DNA of 64,000 nucleotides from Bacillota bacterium (GTDB lineage: Bacteria > Bacillota > Negativicutes > Sporomusales > Sporomusaceae), in the NCBI GenBank assembly GCA_023443285.1, contig JAEZVB010000050.1:19883-83882 (forward strand), in the 5' to 3' direction. A model generated the notes under the pieces. That model saw nothing but the letters and a program-made list of their open reading frames with translations. It was not told the DNA's origin and searched no databases. The position numbers and the translations under genes are program-made. Positions 1-7,374 of the stretch are shown piece after piece. Every line of letters starts with the position of its first letter. Positions within the stretch are counted from its first letter, which is position 1.

Positions 1-657
1 TTTCCCAGCCATCTCTATGATACCAATTACGGTTTGAGCGAATCCATCGGCCCAGGCTGCGTCCATTTAGGTATGGAGAACATTCACAAGGTTGGAGCCA
101 TTGGCAAACCAGGCTACAGCTGGGAAGCTATGATTATTGATGAAAACGCCCAACTTGTTCCCAAAGGAAGCGTTGGTGAACTGATTGTAAAAGGGCCGGG
201 TGTAATGAAATGTTACTATAATGACCCGGAAGCCACTGCAGCGGTACTAAAAAATGGCTGGCTTTTGACCGGTGATATGGCACGCATGGATGAAGACGGA
301 TTTATTTATTTGGTTGACCGCAAAAAGGATGTTATCATTTCCGGCGGCGAAAATCTGTATCCAGTGCAAATTGAAGATTTTCTTCATCGCCATGATGCCA
401 TAAAAGATGTAGCCGTGATTGGTTTGCCCGACCAGCGTCTTGGTGAGATTGCAACAGCTATCATTGAGCTAAAGCCGGAATCTCCCTGCACGGAGAAAGA
501 TGTAATGGACTTTTGTTCTTCACTACCACGCTATAAACGCCCGCGTAAGATTATATTTGACATGGTTCCGCGCAACCCCACCGGTAAAATTGAAAAACCG
601 AGACTTCGCGAAAAGTATTGCGTAGGCAGCATAGTAGCTCTACAAACCCAGAATTAA
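1..657 (+). CDS. acyl-CoA synthetase / AMP-dependent ligase, C-terminal part
   Basis: The gene enters from the left edge, so only the last 218 residues are visible. This is the end of an ANL-superfamily adenylating enzyme, which activates a carboxylic acid with ATP and passes it to CoA. Visible motifs are YGLSES at residues 10-15 (A5), TGDMA at 90-94 with the following VDRKKD hinge (A7-A8), GGENLYP (A8) and PTGKIEK near the end, whose Lys is the catalytic A10 lysine. The acid used cannot be read from this part; medium- or long-chain fatty acids and aryl acids are possible. A strong promoter lies just downstream, so the next gene is probably a separate unit. Confidence 0.9.
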   Translation, partial: FPSHLYDTNYGLSESIGPGCVHLGMENIHKVGAIGKPGYSWEAMIIDENAQLVPKGSVGELIVKGPGVMKCYYNDPEATAAVLKNGWLLTGDMARMDEDGFIYLVDRKKDVIISGGENLYPVQIEDFLHRHDAIKDVAVIGLPDQRLGEIATAIIELKPESPCTEKDVMDFCSSLPRYKRPRKIIFDMVPRNPTGKIEKPRLREKYCVGSIVALQTQN

Positions 658-677
658 TTGTTACGCGTATTTAATCA

Positions 678-706
678 TTGCACCATCTAAAATAAAATGA
701 TATAAT
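678..706 (+). promoter_or_regulatory. predicted sigma-A promoter of the radical SAM gene
   Basis: TTGCAC at 678-683 and a perfect TATAAT at 701-706 are separated by exactly 17 bases. Transcription would begin near 713, giving a leader of about 216 bases before the start codon at 929. Predicted from sequence only. Confidence 0.7.
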
Positions 707-803
707 GCATTAAATGGATCATCAAATAAATAAGTACCGTTATAAATAGTGATGCTACTAACGATAATTACACTTATTATTGCATCGCAAAAGTAGATAA
801 GCA

Positions 804-852
804 AAGGCGCTTAGATTTCCTCTTCGCAAGAATAGGAATCTCTAAGCGCCTT
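804..852 (+). promoter_or_regulatory. long stem-loop in the leader of the radical SAM gene
   Basis: Two perfect 12-base arms (804-815 and 841-852, AAGGCGCTTAGA and its complement) are extended inward by TTCC/GGAA (817-820 with 835-838) after a small bulge. No T tract follows, only TTATTATTT, so it is a poor intrinsic terminator. It lies inside the predicted 5' leader, which suggests a post-transcriptional role or an RNA-binding site. It could also be a weak terminator for the upstream ligase gene. Confidence 0.5.
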
Positions 853-928
853 ATTATTTGAAGATATTTTAAGCAGTGAAGCGCTTATTGTAAGGATTGA
901 ATTAACGAATCTAGGGAGGAATTGTAAA

Positions 929-1921
929 ATGACACAAATTGATGACGTAATTGAATACGCCCGTGAGAATGCTTTGCGGGGGAATATATTGGATCGAGAT
1001 AACATTATTGCTTTGCTGGAAATCAATCCAGACTCTTCATTAGTGGAGAAACTGGGGAAGGCAGCTAGAGAAGTTGCGGCCGAGATTACAGGAAATTCTG
1101 GTCGGGTGTGGGCATCAATAGGAGTTGATTATGCGCCATGTCCAGTAAATTGCCATTTTTGCTCTTTTGGCGAAAAATGGGGATTGATTCAGGAAGAATA
1201 CAGATGGAGCGCAGCAGAAATTATTGATTTAGCTGAGAAATTTTTATATGGGGGCGCCAAATGGATTACGCTCCGCACCACAGAATATTATAGTCTTTCC
1301 GATGTAACCGCCCTTGCGAAAGATCTGAAGACTACAATTCCTGGTGATTATGGCATTGTAGCCAATACAGGAGAATTAAACGACCAAACGGCCAAATTAC
1401 TAATGAATAGCGGTATCTCCATTATTTATCATAGTCTTCGGCTCAGAGAAGGTATCGATACTGGACTGTCGGTCAAAAGCCGCTTAGAGACGCTTGCATC
1501 TGTTCAGGCATCGCCTTTAGATTTAGCTTTTTTAGTGGAGCCTGTTGGAAGTGAACATACCGCTGCAGAACTTGCTGATGTTTTTCTAACGGCAATGAAA
1601 TATGGCGCAAGACTTTCCGGGGCAATGGCCCGGGTTCCTGTTCAGGGTACACCACTTGGCCATATTCCTGCTGTTTCGGAGCGTAGGCTAGCCCAAATTG
1701 CAGCTGTGACAAGGTTAGCTGCCGGTAGTAACGCACCAGATATCTGCATTCACCCGGCTTCCGAGTTAGCCTTGGCATGGGGTGCCAATGTAGTAGTGGT
1801 GGAGGCCGGAGCGATACCTCGAGACACCGGCAATAGCAAGGATGAATGGCAACGTTTTGATTTGAATACGGCGGCAGCCTGGTTTAAACAAGCTGGGTAC
1901 AAAGTAGATAGGGGGGTGTAA
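929..1921 (+). CDS. radical SAM protein, BioB-like
   Basis: This 330-residue protein has the iron-sulfur motif CPVNCHFCSF, with Cys at 71, 75 and 78 (CX3CX2C). That motif binds the 4Fe-4S cluster which cleaves S-adenosylmethionine to start radical chemistry. The layout, with about 60 residues before the motif and a TIM-barrel-like remainder, resembles the biotin synthase/HydE/PylB group. I recognise no family-specific substrate motif, and no biotin genes are near, so the reaction is unknown. The start is ATG 929, preceded by GGGAGGA at 914-920. It appears to be transcribed alone from the promoter at 678-706, with a structured leader. The sequence downstream is degraded. Confidence 0.85.
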   Translation: MTQIDDVIEYARENALRGNILDRDNIIALLEINPDSSLVEKLGKAAREVAAEITGNSGRVWASIGVDYAPCPVNCHFCSFGEKWGLIQEEYRWSAAEIIDLAEKFLYGGAKWITLRTTEYYSLSDVTALAKDLKTTIPGDYGIVANTGELNDQTAKLLMNSGISIIYHSLRLREGIDTGLSVKSRLETLASVQASPLDLAFLVEPVGSEHTAAELADVFLTAMKYGARLSGAMARVPVQGTPLGHIPAVSERRLAQIAAVTRLAAGSNAPDICIHPASELALAWGANVVVVEAGAIPRDTGNSKDEWQRFDLNTAAAWFKQAGYKVDRGV

Positions 1922-2337
1922 CTTGGAATGTAAATCAGCTCCTCACAAAATCGATAAAGGGCGTCAATTGCGGTACGGTTTAAATGCCTACCCATGCCAT
2001 CGTTATTTTCAATATTTGATAATCCACTGTTATTTCGTATTTAAGCAGTAATTCGTTCAAAAAAATTATTGATGATTTGGAAATAATCGAGCAAACCATA
2101 AGTTATGGCCATGTGCATTGCAGGTAATAAATAGAGTATTTTGCCATTTTTTACTGGAAAGATTACAACAATTGGTTGAATTACGTTATAAACAATTAAG
2201 CGCTGTAACCGCTTTATATTGGCCAAGGCTAGATGTAAAATACCCAATTATATGTACGCAATTAGAACGAATTTTACCGAAAACTATAATAGCAAAATAT
2301 CATTGGATTAATTAACTAAAGATAAGAAATTACACAG
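1922..2337. other. intergenic stretch without a convincing gene
   Basis: About 415 AT-rich bases separate the radical SAM gene from the IS remnant. A 42-codon plus frame starts at TTG 1923 behind the GGGGGTG that overlaps the previous stop, and ends at 2051; it matches no family I know. Short frames on both strands at 2041-2315 also show no recognisable domain. The stretch may be decayed coding DNA. Confidence 0.4.
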
Positions 2338-2341
2338 ATGG

Positions 2342-2362
2342 GGCTGTCGCATTAAGACAGCC
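2342..2362. repeat. short hairpin, possible IS1182-type end
   Basis: GGCTGTC at 2342-2348 pairs with GACAGCC at 2356-2362 around a 7-base loop. The preceding GGGGCTGTC resembles the terminal sequence of many IS1182-family elements, and the transposase remnant starts about 70 bases further on. Only one end is recognisable, so the identification is tentative. Confidence 0.35.
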
Positions 2363-2367
2363 AGTAA

Positions 2368-2415
2368 CAACAAAAAAAATGACATCCGGCTAGTGCCGGA
2401 TGCCATTTTTTGTTG
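2368..2415. terminator. bidirectional terminator-like inverted repeat
   Basis: CATCCGGC (2383-2390) and GCCGGATG (2395-2402) flank a TAGT loop. The pairing continues outward through an A-rich left arm and a T-rich right arm ending in TTTTTTGTTG, with two small mismatches. This gives a T tract on both strands. It lies just before the transposase remnant, where it would shield an element from outside transcription. Confidence 0.6.
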
Positions 2416-2428
2416 TAAAATCAAGTTT

Positions 2429-2756
2429 GTGAACACTACAAAAATACAACAACCAAATTATACAGCAAACGGGACTGTATATCAATTGGTTATCCCTATG
2501 GATATTGAAGAAATGATCCCGGTAGATGATTCGGTGAGACTGATCAACGCGGTAATGGAAAGGATAAATGTATGCCGCGTACTCCCGCATGGGGAGAATC
2601 GAGTAGTCACCCAAACGTCTATTCAAAATCCTCGTTTACGGATACATGAACGGAATATATTCCAGTCGAAAATTAGAACGGGCTTGCCAACGCGATATTA
2701 ATTATATCGCCAGACAGCCGGAAAGCTATTTTATAACCCCCCTCCAAAACCGATAA
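2429..2756 (+). pseudogene. IS1182-family transposase, frameshifted N-terminal remnant
   Basis: The frame from GTG 2429 encodes a typical IS1182/DUF772 N-terminus, including YQLVIPMDIEEMIPVDD and VRLINAVMERI. The homology then moves to another frame from about 2568, with MYAAYSRMGRIE, a TAG stop near 2604, and KILVYGYMNGIYSSRKLERA plus CQRDINY, and ends at TAA 2756. At least one frameshift and one internal stop are therefore present. The whole DDE catalytic C-terminal part is missing. A complete transposase of this family has about 450-550 residues and this remnant covers about 110. It is a dead element and marks the area as a past insertion site. Confidence 0.75.
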
Positions 2757-2805
2757 ATTTTATGTCCGATAATATCTATTATGTGAAGTAAACAATAAAA
2801 AAGTG

Positions 2806-2835
2806 AGAGTCAGCCTAAAATCACAGGCTGACTCT
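2806..2835. terminator. inverted repeat upstream of the TPR gene, possible terminator
   Basis: A perfect 11-base stem (AGAGTCAGCCT at 2806-2816, its complement at 2825-2835) surrounds an 8-base loop. An A run precedes it (AATAAAAAAG), so it could end minus-strand transcripts, and the right side reads GAACTATTTT. It may also be a leftover of the adjacent mobile element. Confidence 0.4.
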
Positions 2836-2941
2836 GAACTATTTTGCACATTTAATACAGGAATCACAATTAAAAGGAAATTATGTAATTATGTGGAATA
2901 TATATAATGTCTGAAAATATTTTGTTATGGGGTGTGCTAAT

Positions 2942-3739
2942 ATGTTTGTTAGAAAGTTTGCGTTTCAATTACTTGCAGGTTTAATGCTAGTTGCATTTTT
3001 ATCGTCCGCTTATGCTGTCTCAGCACAAGCGGGAAACGAGCCTGGTTTAACGGCTACACAGTGGATTAAGATTGGCATTGATTATCATGATAACAAAAAA
3101 GATTATGATAATGCGATTGCTGCCTATAGTAAAGCAATCGAGCTAAATCCTCAAGAAGTAAGGGCTTATTTTAATCGTGGAAATACTTACAAACTTAGGG
3201 GACAATATGATTTAGCTATGGCAGATTATAAAGCAATTGAGCTAAATCCTCAAGAAGCAAGGATTTATATCGGTCGCGGTTTAGTCTTCGCAGCTAAAGG
3301 ACAATATGATTTAGCTATAGTTGACTACAATAAAGCAATTGAATTAAAGCCACAAGGAGAACTAGAAGTACTCGTTTATAATAATCGCGGTTTGAGCTAT
3401 GTCGCCAAAAGACAATATGATTTAGCTATAGTTGATTATAATAAAGCAGTTGAGCTAAATCCTCAGCATGCAAAAGCATATAATAATCGTGGTATTGCCT
3501 ATGGAGCTAAAGGACAATTTGATTTAGCTATGGCAGATTATAATAAAGCAATTGAGCTAAATCCGCAAGAAGCAAGGTTTTATTACAATAAGGCAAACGC
3601 GTGTAGAAAAACTGGAAACAATTCTGAAGCAATTCAAGCATATAAGCTGTTTTTGCAGTATACACTACCTTCTTCTTCTAATAATCCTTATATTGAAACA
3701 GCCAAACGGCAAATTAGAGAATTAGGTGGAGTTATTTAG
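2942..3739 (+). CDS. exported TPR-repeat protein
   Basis: This 265-residue protein has a signal peptide (FAFQLLAGLMLVAFLSSAYA, cleavage near residue 28-30) and about six tetratricopeptide repeats from residue 38 to the end. TPRs are protein-protein docking modules, here outside the cytoplasmic membrane. The partner is unknown. I prefer ATG 2942 to ATG 2927, because GGGGTG at 2929-2934 sits 7 bases before it. A TATAAT at 2903-2908 may be the -10 element. The repeats are nearly identical in DNA, which points to recent duplication. One unit (residues 91-100) reads DYKAIELNP where the others read DYNKAIELNP, that is, one codon lost. Confidence 0.85.
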   Translation: MFVRKFAFQLLAGLMLVAFLSSAYAVSAQAGNEPGLTATQWIKIGIDYHDNKKDYDNAIAAYSKAIELNPQEVRAYFNRGNTYKLRGQYDLAMADYKAIELNPQEARIYIGRGLVFAAKGQYDLAIVDYNKAIELKPQGELEVLVYNNRGLSYVAKRQYDLAIVDYNKAVELNPQHAKAYNNRGIAYGAKGQFDLAMADYNKAIELNPQEARFYYNKANACRKTGNNSEAIQAYKLFLQYTLPSSSNNPYIETAKRQIRELGGVI

Positions 3740-3748
3740 TTAAGAGCG

Positions 3749-4369
3749 TTATAGCTTTTTTAGTGCTTCTCCTGCCAGCTTGTCCGCTAACTCATTGCCA
3801 GGAACACCAGTGTGCCCAGCCACCTTATTGAAGTTAACCCAGCCTATATATGAGCGAATGAAGCTTGCATAGCTCTGGGTAGTTGTGTTATTGGTCTTCC
3901 ACTTACCAGTTGCCCATTCAGATATACCAATATAGTCATGATGAATGGTAACGGAATCAACTTCTTGCTCTCCTGCCCACTGGACAGCTTTCATTGTGGC
4001 TTCTAATTCGCCAGCAACATTACGGGTGGCAGCAGCTTCTGCGTCCTCGCCAATTCCACTGGCTGTATGAATAAGTTCAGATGCGTGATATACCGCAAAT
4101 CCCCAGCTATACTTCTTTTTGTTATTGTCATAACTGCCATCCACGTAAATATCATAATGCTTGCCTGTTGGTTTGTCATTCTCATTTTGGGTGACAGTGG
4201 GCATCGCCGGAGGTAATCCGTTAACATATTCTAGAGCTTCAATTTCGCTAAGAAAACTTTTAAATAATGCTCCAGGATAACCGATAACCTGCTTTTGACA
4301 CTCTGACCATGTTTTATATACACCAATTGCTCTGCCAGCCTTCACACCATAATATTTCTGTTTAGCCAT
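3749..4369 (-). CDS. ribonuclease H with N-terminal viroplasmin-like domain
   Basis: This 206-residue enzyme should cleave the RNA strand of RNA-DNA hybrids. Residues 4-50 (YYGVKAGRAIGVYKTWSEC onward) form the caulimovirus-viroplasmin/RNase H1 hybrid-binding domain. Residues 71-206 form the RNase HI fold, with the metal-binding set Asp77 (YVDGSY), Glu121 (GELEA), Asp145 (HHDY) and Asp196 (NELAD), and His186 in the flexible loop (AGHTG). ATG 4369 is chosen because GAGAGGAAG precedes it at normal distance; an upstream in-frame start at 4402 lacks this. The gene runs convergently toward the TPR gene with only 9 bases between. Confidence 0.9.
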   Translation of the reverse strand: MAKQKYYGVKAGRAIGVYKTWSECQKQVIGYPGALFKSFLSEIEALEYVNGLPPAMPTVTQNENDKPTGKHYDIYVDGSYDNNKKKYSWGFAVYHASELIHTASGIGEDAEAAATRNVAGELEATMKAVQWAGEQEVDSVTIHHDYIGISEWATGKWKTNNTTTQSYASFIRSYIGWVNFNKVAGHTGVPGNELADKLAGEALKKL

Positions 4370-4464
4370 ATTATATCTTCCTCTCAAATCTTTCCTACTC
4401 ATTATACCTAATTATATACAAATAATATAGCTATTAAAGTATCTCCCAAACATAAAGGAAGAAA

Positions 4465-5478
4465 CTAAAAGGTAACCTCCAGCTGATCAAGCACATGTTC
4501 AATTTTATTAAACATTGTCGCTTGTTCTGAGCCGGCAAATAATAAACCTACAGCATAATTATCATGGGTTAGAATCAAAGAGCCGCTGTCACCAGGCATG
4601 CTCATAGGCCCAGCTAAGACCTGATCGGTGAATATGCCATATGCACTGCTACTCATACCGACTTTAAAGGTTACATTTGTTGCCACTACCTGGTTGTAAG
4701 TTACACCGGTAGTTCGGCCGCTTTTTTTTATTGGCAACCCTACGGTTGCTGCTTTAACGCCGGCTACCACTCCGAATTCTAATATCTCAGCACTAATATC
4801 AGCTGTATTTACCGGTATTGCTAATGCACAATCTACAACATTAAACTTTTCACTTTCGCGTAATACCCGAATCTGGTATTGCGGCCGAAACCAATGAATG
4901 CATGTATTGAGAGCTAGTTCAAAGGCTCTAGCATATTTACAGTATGACGAATCAATTTCCTGATGTAATGGAACAAACTTCCATAGATGGGCGATGGTGT
5001 GGTTCTCCAAAATCCCTCCATCATAGATGCCTGGCTGAATAATTTGATCACCTATACTGGCACGATCATCGCTTCCGTTACTTATATTTGCCAATACATG
5101 ATTGTTAGACAACAGTAAGACCTTGCCTGTATTTTTATCTTTAACAACAGCACCGAACGTTCCTGCTGAAATCTTATAATGTCCCAGACTCATCCCTGGA
5201 TGCGCCGGACGCTTAAAGCTTACTCGTTCATTTAATAACCTAATATCGCCAACTTCGATTATGTCGGTAGGCACATTACCTATCACTCTTGGCACTATTG
5301 CGCTTCGCTTTAGTTGTGATGTAGGATACTTCTTTTTTACTAGTATAGTTAAGGCTTGTTTACCGGTATTCTCACCGCGAATCAATTTATGACCTTGACC
5401 AACTCCCACAATATTATTGTCTATATCATTATTACGTAATAAATCACGAAAGATTTTTGTTATATCTATTTTATTCAT
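4465..5478 (-). CDS. trypsin-fold serine protease (S1/Nal1-like)
   Basis: This 337-residue protein has a chymotrypsin-like triad: His127 in LLLSNNHVLA, Asp216 in VVDCALA and Ser298 in MPGDSGSLI. The N-terminal 100 residues (GVGQGHKLIRGENTGKQAL and following) match the lead-in seen in bacterial proteins often labelled trypsin-like peptidase or Nal1-like. No signal peptide or membrane segment is seen, so it is probably cytoplasmic. A GGTGGGGGAG ribosome-binding stretch precedes ATG 5478. The patatin gene lies 84 bases upstream in the same direction and could be cotranscribed. The substrate is unknown. Confidence 0.75.
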   Translation of the reverse strand: MNKIDITKIFRDLLRNNDIDNNIVGVGQGHKLIRGENTGKQALTILVKKKYPTSQLKRSAIVPRVIGNVPTDIIEVGDIRLLNERVSFKRPAHPGMSLGHYKISAGTFGAVVKDKNTGKVLLLSNNHVLANISNGSDDRASIGDQIIQPGIYDGGILENHTIAHLWKFVPLHQEIDSSYCKYARAFELALNTCIHWFRPQYQIRVLRESEKFNVVDCALAIPVNTADISAEILEFGVVAGVKAATVGLPIKKSGRTTGVTYNQVVATNVTFKVGMSSSAYGIFTDQVLAGPMSMPGDSGSLILTHDNYAVGLLFAGSEQATMFNKIEHVLDQLEVTF

Positions 5479-5562
5479 TTCTCCCCCACCCTGCTTAATT
5501 ATTGTCGAAACTAATGTATGATATGCAATGGCAAAGTAATAGGAGTCTATCAGTAGCTTAGA

Positions 5563-6480
5563 TTACAGTAATTGTTTGATTTCGTTAATTTTTTCGTTTG
5601 CTGCTTGATAACCCCGTTTTACAAACTCACTTGCTTGTTTCAAATCTTTATGATTTAAGTCAGCTACTTGCGGTCTAATGATGATATCTGCATACTGCTC
5701 TGACTTCATTAATGTAACTTCTCTGCCCATTATTTCAATACATTGCATTAATATTTCCCCAACAGAGTCAATCTCGTAGTTGGGTTGCCCTGTATAACCT
5801 AAATCAACAGCAATAATTTTATCTGCGCCCATGTGATCCAAGATATCAGTAGGCAAGTTATTTTTGACTGCCCCATCGACCAACGTCATCCCTCTGTATT
5901 TCTTCGGAAAAAAAACTCCCGGTATAGATATACTGGCTCTGACAGCTTCATACAATAGAGCATTATGATAATAGCGTGCGTTAAGAATGCTTCTGCTGCT
6001 TGGTAATGGAGATGTAAAAAAAACGGTATCGGCCGAATTTAAGTCTACTGCAGTTATAGCCAGAGGTATTTTTGTATCGCGAACTGATCTTTGTTGGAAA
6101 AATTTTGATAAAGTGGCTTCAATCCTGTCTCCTTTAATTATTCCGTTAGGTATTACCGACCAAAAACGGAACTTTCCGCTTAGCATCCATTTAACTCCAT
6201 GTTTAAATAGATCTGAAGTTGTTACTTTTAGGTCTATCAAATCAGGAATATGGATACTTTGAATAATAGCTTGCATCTGTTGTGGTGAATAACCGCAAGC
6301 ATACATGGTTGCTACTATTGCCCCGGCACTAGTTCCTGAAATATAGTCGATTGGTATGTTATGATCAACGAAAGCCTTTAACACCCCGATATGGGCAGTT
6401 CCTCTTAGTCCGCCGCCACTTAAGGCAACGCCTACTGTATGCCGGACGTCACGCGGACGATTATTAATCGTCACAATCAT
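5563..6480 (-). CDS. patatin-like phospholipase
   Basis: This 305-residue patatin-family hydrolase has the oxyanion motif GGGLRG (residues 22-27), the nucleophile Ser51 in GTSAG, and the dyad Asp202 in VDGAVKNN. These enzymes release fatty acids from membrane lipids; RssA/YchK-type members have this size. ATG 6480 is preferred over GTG 6489 because GAGGTG precedes it at 6 bases. There is no signal peptide. Its neighbour downstream is a serine protease, and an operon is possible. A housekeeping lipid role and an effector role cannot be separated from sequence. Confidence 0.85.
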   Translation of the reverse strand: MIVTINNRPRDVRHTVGVALSGGGLRGTAHIGVLKAFVDHNIPIDYISGTSAGAIVATMYACGYSPQQMQAIIQSIHIPDLIDLKVTTSDLFKHGVKWMLSGKFRFWSVIPNGIIKGDRIEATLSKFFQQRSVRDTKIPLAITAVDLNSADTVFFTSPLPSSRSILNARYYHNALLYEAVRASISIPGVFFPKKYRGMTLVDGAVKNNLPTDILDHMGADKIIAVDLGYTGQPNYEIDSVGEILMQCIEIMGREVTLMKSEQYADIIIRPQVADLNHKDLKQASEFVKRGYQAANEKINEIKQLL

Positions 6481-6549
6481 GCCATTCACCTCACATTCGT
6501 CTTTCGTATTATGTTATGAAAAACGTGTGAACTCTGATATAATTTACGC

Positions 6550-6583
6550 AAAAAAAACCAGTGACTCTGAAAAGTCGCTGGTT
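6550..6583 (-). terminator. intrinsic terminator after the methyltransferase gene
   Basis: AAACCAG(C)GACT pairs with AGT(C)ACTGGTTT when read on the minus strand, with one G-T pair, and seven T residues follow. It begins right after the stop of the methyltransferase gene. Confidence 0.85.
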
Positions 6584-6586
6584 TAA

Positions 6587-7315
6587 TTAAATATTCTTTT
6601 TTGCCAGAATGATCATGCGTGGTGTTTCTGAGCTATACGGTCGTCCATCAAAGCCACCGTATGTCTCTATAATAGATAGACCACTATTACTAAAAATATT
6701 AGCCATCTCGGGCAATGAGTAGGCTCTTAAAACAAATTCATACTGGGTTTTAATACCGGTAACCTGGTTAATTAATTGCCGCTTCATGGTAGCAATCCCG
6801 TTCTTTAGCTCAACTTTATAAGACAGTACACATTCGCCGTTAGGATGCCGCCAGTAGCGGTTTAAGTTATTGCGAACCATCCAATCCCGATTTAATAAAT
6901 CAATGAGAAACAGACCATTGGGTTGTAATGCGTTAGCAACAAGTTTAATTATATTGGCATTCTCATCATCAGTAAAATAGCCAAAAGCCGCAAACATGTT
7001 GATAACGGCAGCAAAACTTTGATCATAGTTGAGTTCCCGCATATCTTTTTTGGTAAAGGTAATATTCACATTGGCTTTTTGAGCCTTTTGAACAGCAATA
7101 TCTAAAAAATCTTGGGTAGCATCTACGCCTGTTACCTTATATCCCTGTTTAGCAAGTTCTATTGCATGTCGTCCATAACCACAATACAAATCCAAAATTG
7201 ATTCACAGGGGTTTAGGTTTAAAACCTTTGTAATGAATCGTACCTCCAGCTCTGTGCCGGCTAAAGAATAGGTTTTATAATCCTCTAATGTTTCATGAGT
7301 CAACTTTGACACCAC
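6587..7315 (-). CDS. class I SAM-dependent methyltransferase
   Basis: This 242-residue protein has a clear SAM-binding motif I (ILDLYCGYGRHAIELA, residues 40-55), the following acidic post-motif GVDAT, and the FAAFGYF segment typical of small-molecule methyltransferases of the Methyltransf_25 type. The substrate is unknown. The start is GTG 7315, with AAGGATG shortly before; a second GTG or the following TTG would change only a few residues. It has its own terminator at 6550-6583 and appears to be monocistronic. The neighbours (patatin, GGDEF protein) do not suggest a shared pathway. Confidence 0.8.
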   Translation of the reverse strand: MVSKLTHETLEDYKTYSLAGTELEVRFITKVLNLNPCESILDLYCGYGRHAIELAKQGYKVTGVDATQDFLDIAVQKAQKANVNITFTKKDMRELNYDQSFAAVINMFAAFGYFTDDENANIIKLVANALQPNGLFLIDLLNRDWMVRNNLNRYWRHPNGECVLSYKVELKNGIATMKRQLINQVTGIKTQYEFVLRAYSLPEMANIFSNSGLSIIETYGGFDGRPYSSETPRMIILAKKNI

Positions 7316-7374
7316 CAGTACATCCTTTTCATCTAATTATACAAACAAAATTTCTGTTATTCTACATACAAGGA

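Noticed and set aside
2041..2315. Overlapping 65-68 codon frames on both strands
   Set aside because: No ribosome site, no domain, AT-rich; most likely chance or decayed DNA.
3190..3580. Regular DNA repeats that could suggest a CRISPR array
   Set aside because: The repeats are in frame and encode TPR units; spacing is about 100 bases and there are no unique spacers or cas genes.
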